This document shows positions 57,968-64,000 of a DNA stretch of 64,000 nucleotides, piece by piece. The stretch's first letter is position 1. Each line of letters starts with the position of its first letter. Source of the DNA: Macrocystis pyrifera (taxonomy: Eukaryota; Sar; Phaeophyceae; Laminariales; Laminariaceae); contig JASSKH010000003.1 of the NCBI GenBank assembly GCA_031763025.1, forward strand, positions 1 to 64,000, given 5' to 3'. Below the pieces are notes generated by a model, which saw only the letters and a list, made by a program, of their open reading frames with translations, had not been told where the DNA came from and did not search any database. The position numbers were made by a program, and so were the translations under genes.

Positions 57968-58975
57968 TGTATATGTATACGTATATTTGTCAATTTTTCG
58001 TACTTTTGCCAACTTTTCCCTTCGCACGAGCACTTTTAGGCAAAACAGTAAGTACACGGACACGGGAAGCCCTGCCGGACACATCGGTGTAGGTCTCGGC
58101 GCGATCCGTGCACTCTGAAGCGCGTGGCAGGCGCCCAAAGTTTTTTTCCGGCGGGAGTGGATAAGACGATTTCCCTGGTTTCAGTACGAGAGGCCTTATT
58201 TTGTACGTACGTATCGGTACATGCTGTCTGTTTTCTCCCCCAGGCTTTCATGACCTGTGTGCACACAGCTCAGGCATATACCAGGTACACAACAGACAAC
58301 ATGCACATATCCCATCGTTCCAACGCTGCCGCCCACACGTGCGTGTTCGACACACACATATGCGCAGTGTTGCTGTGGTTGGTTGTGTTTGTCGGAGCCT
58401 GCCGTCCGCATTCCATCGTCTGCCATATATTTTTTTATCGGTATGTACCCAGGATGAAGTATAATATCCCTGTACATTTTTTTTAGGTTGATGCGCGGAC
58501 AGCACGGACCACCGCCTAGAGAACAATGCCCACAGCAGTGCACAGAGCGTGCTTACCGCCAGCTTCCCACATCACCACAACCCTGCTGCCCAGCAGCAGC
58601 AGTGTGGGCACACCTTGCGCGTACGGATGATCATACTGCGGCTATCAAAGTTGGTTTACCGGAGATTTCGATCGATCACTTGTGACCACGCCACGACCAC
58701 ACCACCTACCTGGTCCAGCATCATCACCTACCTCTCTCCCTGGTTCTTTTGCTTATTGCTGTGTGTGATCCGACATTGCCACTGCTCCGGCTGTGCTCAG
58801 CACAGTGCGCCAACAGCAGCAGCAGGCAGGGTACTATGCGCATGTGGAAGATCCGCGTTGTACCCTCAGTAGCACCAGTGTTCGTTGTTGTTGTCATCGG
58901 CACATTGGCCCCCTGTGCACGTACCTTCCGCAATGTGTGACCGGCATTTTTTGCTCGGTACCGATTATCCCCGGA
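57968..58975 (+). repeat. 1.1 kb dispersed repeat, copy 2
   Basis: Collinear with 17,488-18,545; continues into sequence shared with 23,966-24,355, so the full family unit is longer than copy 1 shows. Confidence 0.88.
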
Positions 58976-59303
58976 TCGATATATTCGTCGACTCGAGTAC
59001 AACAAAAACAAATCGTTCGTACTACTGTAAAACACTGCTGTACAACAATTAGCACAGCAGCGTTCGTACAAAAAGTGCTTTACAGCAGTAGTTCTGATTG
59101 CTGTGTGTCCTACACACTGCTGACCGATAGATCCTAGAGCCGGCTGAAAGGGGATAAGTACACGTACGTTCCTCACGTGGCATTTTACATCAGTACTGCT
59201 CTATACGCAGTCGTACCTGTACAACCTACTCTAGCAGGACTAACTGGTTGTAGGAGATCGTGCAATGTGTTTCAGATTGCGGAAAAAACACGACGTGCGA
59301 GTT
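58976..59303 (+). repeat. Left part of the repeat split by SINE copy B
   Basis: Matches 23,966-24,265; the continuation is at 59,628-59,695, after the SINE. Confidence 0.83.
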
Positions 59304-59619
59304 GTTTTTTTCATCATCACTTTTACTTTCCAGCCCACTCGTAGGAGGTTTTACCCTCGACGATCTTCTGGACAAGCCGTGGTCGCAGGTGTCGTCCCTT
59401 CTCCCCCCCCCGGTACGTGCCTTCAGTTTTTATCGCGCATAGGGTTCAGCATTCCCACTGCTCGTCGATTTTCATCGAATGTACAGCTAACTCACTCTCT
59501 CGCGCTTTCCGCTAATCAATTTTATGCAAGAAAAAGTCCCTACGAGCATGCACTCGGTGAGACTCGAACTCACGAAATTGATCTTGATAGGCTCGCGGAC
59601 CACCTACCAAGCCACCGGG
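59304..59619 (-). mobile_element. tRNA-derived SINE, copy B
   Basis: Minus-strand copy, head at ~59,619 and T-rich (tail) end at 59,304. B box GTTCGAGTC and T-stem GTGAG/CTCAC are perfect; the A box reads TGGCTTGGTAGG. This is the best-preserved promoter of the four copies. Confidence 0.88.
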
Positions 59620-59706
59620 GTGTAACTAGTACGAGCATACTGCGCTCGATAAAATTTTCGTTTCCGAGGTTCGACTCGCACCATCCACGCTTTTTTGTTT
59701 CAGTAC

Positions 59707-60021
59707 TTTTTTTTTTTTTTTTCATCACTTTTACTTTCCAGCCCACTCGTAGGAAGTTTTTACCCTCGACGATCTTCTGGACAAGCCGTGGTCACAGGTG
59801 TCGTCCCTTCTTCCCCCCGGTACGTGCCTTCATTTTTATCGCGCATAGGGTTCAGCATTTCCACTGCTCGTCGATTTTCATCGAATGTAGCTAACTGACG
59901 CTCTCGCGCTTTCCGCTTATCAATTTTTTATGCAAGAAAAAGTCCCTACGAGCATGCACTCGGTGAGATTTGAACCCACGAAATTGATCTTGATAGGCAC
60001 GCGGGCCACCAAGCCACCGGT
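59707..60021 (-). mobile_element. tRNA-derived SINE, copy C
   Basis: Minus strand, same orientation as copy B and 90 bp from it. The A-box region lacks a few bases relative to copies A and B. Tail is a T16 run on +. Confidence 0.87.
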
Positions 60022-60072
60022 GACGCCAGCAGAGTACTACAACTTAACAGCAGTACATTCATTATTATTCAT

Positions 60073-61221
60073 TAGAGTGTCTGCGCAAAAGAAATAATAT
60101 TACGAATTTTGCTTATCTATTCCCCCGTTACCGACGACTAATCAAATATCCTAATCAAATTTGCATAAAAATGACGAAGTTATGCATTTTTGGATAGCAT
60201 ATTATACTAGAGCCATATTTGTATGATATGAGATTCGACCGCTGCATTCTGTTGGCCGAAAACTCTCCGGGCGCTTTGGATTGGCCAAGCTTGCCCCGAG
60301 AGTGGCCTCGGACCCTCGGACCATGTGTCTGCTACCGGCGGAGTTTTGCGAGAAGAATTGCTGCCGCTGATGCTGCGTGCCTTTGCTGCCTGCTGCTGCA
60401 GCAGCAGATACTATTAGGTAGGTGCTGCTGCTGCTGCTGCTGCTGCTGCTGTACGTCACCGACTACTGCTGCTACTACTGCATATAGTGTGCTGCTGCTG
60501 CTGCTGCTGCAAGTGCTGTTGTTGCTGGAAACACAGCGGCAATAAGCAAGCACTGCGGTGAGCAGGCGCTGCTGCAAACAAAAGCGCTGCTGCAAGCGAG
60601 TGCTGCTGCACACAAGCAAGGTCTGCTGCAAGCAAGCGCTGCTGCAAGCGAGCGCTGCTGCACACAAGCAAGGTCTGCTGCAAGCAAGCGCTGCTGCGAG
60701 CAAGCGCTGCTGGAAGCGAGAGATCTGCCTTAAGCAAGCGCTGCTGCGAGCAAGCAAAAGCGCTGCTGCAAGAGCTGTCGCAGGCGCTGCTGGTGCTGCA
60801 AGCACGTGCACCCTTGCCGCCACGCCCCTGATCTTCGACCCCTTTTCGGCCAGAGAGGACGACGAAGAAGGAGGGCGATCTTCTCGTTGTGGCGGCGTTG
60901 CTTGCACAGCGAGTGTCGAGGAGCGCAAGATAGATCGCACTTCTGCCTGTTAGTGCTTGCTGCTGCTTACTGCTCCCGCAGCTGCTGCTGCTGCTGCTGC
61001 TGCAGGTGGGTACTGCTGCTGCTTGCACCACTTCTTGTGTTCGGCTCGTTTGGTACAAAAAAAAGTGCTGCCGCTGCCGCAAGTGTTTTTTTTCAAACAT
61101 AAGAATCCAATATTTAGCTGTTTTTCGTCTACGATTATGCGCATGCCGAAAGGCTTTCGATTATGATTACCTTTCCGACGGAAATCCTTGATAAACAAAA
61201 ATATTATGCGCAGACACTCTA
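60073..61221. mobile_element. TIR element flanked by TA, filled with CTG repeats
   Basis: Perfect 15 bp inverted ends TAGAGTGTCTGCGCA (60,073-60,087) and its complement (61,207-61,221). If the outer TA is the target duplication, the ends resemble Tc1/mariner-style insertion, but no transposase is present, so a non-autonomous element is the likely reading. A second left end lies at 53,475. Confidence 0.65.
60420..61010. repeat. CTG tracts and GCAAGCGCTGCT minisatellite
   Basis: A near-pure (CTG)10 run lies at 60,421-60,452, others at ~60,490 and ~60,975. Between 60,545 and 60,790 a 13-17 bp unit (GCTGCTGCAAGCGAG / CACACAAGCAAGGT) repeats, with a two-fold larger duplication. The Gln/Leu/Ala-rich frames across it are by-products. 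Confidence 0.88.
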
Positions 61222-61509
61222 TTATTTTTATTATGCTTGCCTTCCGACAATATAGCGCAGATGCCGTTCCTATATAAACCAAACATACAATCCTTCCTTA
61301 AATCAGTAGTATCCCTCATACATACTCTTCTCTGCCAGCCGTTTCCCAATTTCCATTCCCCACATCATTTCAGTTTAGCTACCGGCATTCATCCCCACCT
61401 TGCTTTTCTGAACGTTTAGTATTATATAATACAAGTTGTGAGAGTTGTGTTTTCCACTTGTGACTTTTTCCGTACTAGTACGTTCATCCACCTTGCTTTT
61501 CTGAACGAT
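61222..61509. other. Spacer with CTTGCTTTTCTGAACG repeat
   Basis: 61,385-61,520 matches 24,400-24,535. Confidence 0.6.
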
Positions 61510-61796
61510 TAACTTTTTTGTTACTTACGAATTAATCGCCGCAAGTCAGCTGGATCAATATATATCCACTTCCCGCTACCCTATTTTGTGTTATTGATTC
61601 CGCACTAATTCCGTGAACATTATTATATTAGTCTGTCCTCAAAATAAATATGTTGTGTGTGTTCTTCACGTTTAAATGATGGGTGGATGCAGGTACTACT
61701 TCTACACAAACAAGTGTGCAGGGTTGGATACGAATACTATTTCGCTCTTGCGCCACTCCCCTACTAATACGGCACCTCCCGGAGGGGAACCTTGTA
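61510..61796 (+). repeat. Uninterrupted copy of the repeat split at 36,640/44,656
   Basis: Collinear with 36,515-36,640 followed directly by 44,656-44,818; the junction lies at about 61,618. Confidence 0.83.
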
Positions 61797-61955
61797 TGTA
61801 GTAGTACTTCGAGTTTAGTCTCTTTGTCGCTGTATCTTGCCCTTCGTGTATTCTTTTTGTGTTCTGGGTTGGCGGGGACGGTTAGGGGCGAAATCCCGGG
61901 CTTTCCATTGCTTGGATGTTTGGGTTATGGTTCTCTTTTACAACCCATGATACCT

Positions 61956-63340
61956 TTCCACGACCATCCGCAAACGGCGTCTCTTCTTCGCGGGTGGGGT
62001 GGCACGGCAAAGCAAGGATCGATTACCCAGCCGGGTGATGTTCGGGACGATTGCTGGTGGGGAGAACCCGAGACCTGGCGGACAGGTTAAGACTTGGCAT
62101 AGATGCGTAGTCGAAGACCTTAGGGAGTTCCGCGCCACCGAAGGGTCAACGGAACTTGCTCCCTTGGTGTTTGGAGTTGAGACCGCACTGTGGCCCACTG
62201 CTGCAAAAAAGGCGGGGAAGTGGTACCGGGGGATCCTGGAAGCAGCCGAACGGTTCATGGTGAGGTGGCACGAGGCTGAGGCTGAGCTGAGCAGGCAGCG
62301 CCGCGCATCCGCTGTGGGTGGTGTCCAAGGGAATGGGGGGAGGAGGGGCAACAAGAGGAGTAGCAGAAAACCCGACCAAGGGAATGCGGAGAGGGGGGGG
62401 AAGAGGAGTAGCAGGGAAACTGCAGTGGACGAAAGTAGGAAGGAGATGGCAGATAGGGTAGCCAGGTACCGGGCAGACTAAGAAGTAGAACATGCCTATA
62501 CTACTCGTACCACCAACTGGTGCAGCTGGTTCGAACGTGGTCTTCCTTTGTCTTCCTGTTGTTTTTGTTTATTTTTATTTCATTTTATTGTTTTCTTTGC
62601 GGTGATCCTATGTGATTTTCATTTCTCTTCCTTTCTCCCGATTGATAAGCCTTATTGAAGGAGTCGTGTGGCGTGGGTGGATGACGAGCCTGCTCTGCTT
62701 GTTTCGTACTGTCTGACGCCGAGGGGCCGGGCATAGTTGACGAACGCTGGACGATGGTGGCAGACAGGGTAGCAAGGTACCAGGCGGGCCAGCAGGGAGA
62801 CCCTGGCTGTGCTACTCGTACCATAAACTGCTGCCACTACCTGGAGCATGCCTTGTGCTTTGTTTGGTTTGACTGTTATTTTTACCTTGGTTCTTAGTCT
62901 TACTCTGTTGACGACTAGTGGTGTTTTCTTCTTTTTCTTTTTTTTTTCCAGCTCGTTCTTTTCAAGTGTCTGCCACGTCCCCTACGTGGGGGTACGATGG
63001 TTTGTTGCTATACTGAAGTATATACATATACCAGGTATCTTTTAGTTTCTTTTTGTTTCTTTTCTCTTTCGAATTGTCTTTGTTTTTGTTTTTGTTTTTT
63101 CTCTTTATTTCGTTTTTGTTTCTCTAAGTCATGGAATGTGTATGTCGTGCCTGTCGTACGTAGTATGATGACATGGTATTGCATTACATACGTGGCAACG
63201 TAGTATCTCTGTGGCGTAGCTTTGTGACCACAGAACTTGTATCTCCCTAGGTTTGAAGAATCGGCACGGACACTGGTTGTGCTGGATGTCGACGCGTAGA
63301 AAGAACGGTTTAATGTGAAGAAAACAACAACAACAACAAC
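61956..63340 (+). mobile_element. 5'-truncated LINE with 47 bp target-site duplication
   Basis: Starts inside the RT C-terminal region (TTIRKRRLFFAG, ARQSKDRLPSRVMF), runs through KTWHRCVVEDLREF to a stop at 62,481, then the 3' UTR and an (AAC)n tail at 63,323-63,340. Collinear with 7,531-8,830 inverted. Identical 47 bp repeats flank it: 61,909-61,955 and 63,341-63,387, both starting TGCTTGGATG and ending GATACCT. The long, unchanged duplication means the insertion is young, and the C-terminal frame is still open over 160 codons. Confidence 0.92.
62000..62481 (+). pseudogene. LINE ORF C-terminal fragment
   Basis: 160 codons of the reverse-transcriptase protein tail (GGENPRPGGQVKTWHRC, RSSRKPDQGNAERGGKRSSR). 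Highly basic end. 5'-truncated, so it has no catalytic domain. Confidence 0.8.
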
Positions 63341-63387
63341 TGCTTGGATGTTTGGGTTATGGTTCTCTTTTACAACCCATGATACCT

Positions 63388-63713
63388 GGTATGTTGTATG
63401 TTGTGTTGTATGTTGTGTTGTTGTTGTGTTGTTGTTGTGTTGTTGTGTTGTTGTGTTGTTGTGTTGTGTTTGTTGTTGTTGTTGTTGTTGGTGTTGGTGT
63501 TGTTGTTGGTGTTGTTGTTGTTGTTGTTGGTGTTGGTGTTGTTGTTGGTGTTGTTGTTGGTGTTGTTGTTGTTGTTGTTGTTGTTGTTGGTGTTGGTGTT
63601 GTTGTTAGGGTTAGGGTTAGGGTTAGGGTTAGGGCTAGGGTTAGGGTTAGGTTGCCGTTGTTGTTGTTGTTGTTAGGGTTAGGTTGTTGTTGTTGTTGTT
63701 GTTGGTGTTGTTT
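63388..63713. repeat. (GTT)n tract containing TTAGGG arrays
   Basis: Mostly GTT and GTTGGT repeats. It encloses eight telomeric units at 63,605-63,651 (one CTAGGG variant, last unit one base short) and nearly two more at 63,673-63,683. G-rich strand is on +. The tract runs into the (AAC)-tail side of the inverted LINE end. Confidence 0.9.
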
Positions 63714-63828
63714 TCTTCACATTAAACCGTTCTTTCTACCCGTCGACATCCAGCACAACCAGTGTCCGTGCCGATTCTTCAATCCTAGACAGATACAAGT
63801 TCTGTGGTCACAAAGCTACGCCACAGAG
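63714..63828 (-). mobile_element. Inverted LINE 3' end, ~115 bp
   Basis: Reverse complement of the last ~115 bp of the LINE (also at 63,205-63,320 and 7,541-7,662). Its 5' break abuts the tail of SINE copy D. Confidence 0.85.
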
Positions 63829-64000
63829 TTTTTTTTTTTGTTTTTCTCCATCACTTTCACTTTCCAGCCCACTCGTAGGTTTTACCCTTGACGATCTTCT
63901 GTACACGGGTCACAGGTGTCGTCCCTTCTCCCTCCCGGTACGTGCCTTTACTTTTCGTCGCGCATAGGGTTCAGCATTCCCACTGCTCGTCGATTTTCAT
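63829..64000 (-). mobile_element. tRNA-derived SINE, copy D (cut by the window edge)
   Basis: Tail and 3' body of the SINE on the minus strand (TTTCCAGCCCACTCGTAGG, GTGTCGTCCCTTCTCC, CATAGGGTTCAGCATTCCCA). The tRNA-like head lies beyond 64,000. Confidence 0.85.

Noticed and set aside
59640-59695. Possible tRNA gene around GAGGTTCGACTCGCACC followed by a T run (also at 24,320)
   Set aside because: The B-box-like word is present but a 5 bp T-stem with a 7 nt loop does not fold and no A box is found at the right distance.
60332-61100. Long minus-strand frames (202 and 214 codons) rich in Gln, Ala and Leu
   Set aside because: They translate CTG/CAG repeats; two frames are open over the same DNA, as expected for simple repeats.
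63315-63891. Plus-strand frames of poly-Val/Cys/Leu up to 179 codons
   Set aside because: Translation of the GTT tract and TTAGGG repeats.

Overview
The first 21 bases are CCCTAA repeats in the orientation expected at a left chromosome end, so the window reads as a eukaryotic subtelomere entering the chromosome. The TTAGGG-type telomere, a spliced aminoacylase-1 gene with a 1.2 kb intron, a Ty1/copia fossil, an APE-type LINE, a tRNA-derived SINE and abundant CAG/CTG repeats suggest a protist or alga. A brown-alga-like stramenopile is my best guess, at low confidence, because no rRNA, organellar or lineage marker is present.

Layout. 1-2,515: telomere and degenerate C-rich repeats. 2,971-5,484: the only confident host gene, aminoacylase-1 (minus strand), intact apart from a frame slip in a run of six C. 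7,531-12,200: a nearly full-length decayed LINE (minus strand). 12.2-27.8 kb: dispersed and tandem repeats with no recognised gene, many with a second copy at 55-62 kb. 27,813-34,173: a Ty1/copia fossil with both LTRs and a 5 bp target duplication. 36,641-44,655: an 8 kb block that interrupts a repeat still uninterrupted at 61.5-61.8 kb. It carries a GATC-rich minisatellite, a two-exon reading frame, an OTU-type cysteine-protease frame and a SWIM zinc-finger frame, and looks like a decayed Mutator-like element. 45,725-52,264: a second LTR element with no recognisable gag-pol, whose primer site is followed by the complement of a whole tRNA-His; it sits between two inverted ~120 bp repeats. 53,551-56,522: a foldback element with ~435 bp arms built from ~210 bp units rich in a GTGTCGCAAAT motif. 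55.6-60.0 kb and the right edge: four copies of a tRNA-derived SINE. 60,073-61,221: a TIR element filled with a CTG minisatellite. 61,956-63,340: a 5'-truncated copy of the LINE between two identical 47 bp target duplications, followed by a GTT/TTAGGG tract and an inverted LINE 3' end.

How it fits together. This is an accessory, repeat-built chromosome end. Little of it works together as an operon or pathway; what it records is insertion history. Several insertions can be ordered because another copy in the same window keeps the unoccupied site. The most interesting items are the OTU/SWIM block, the LTR element with a tRNA-length primer region, the GTGTCGC foldback element, the telomeric repeats inside a LINE-tail-like tract, and a 9-mer (TACCAGGTA) that recurs about 30 times more often than chance.
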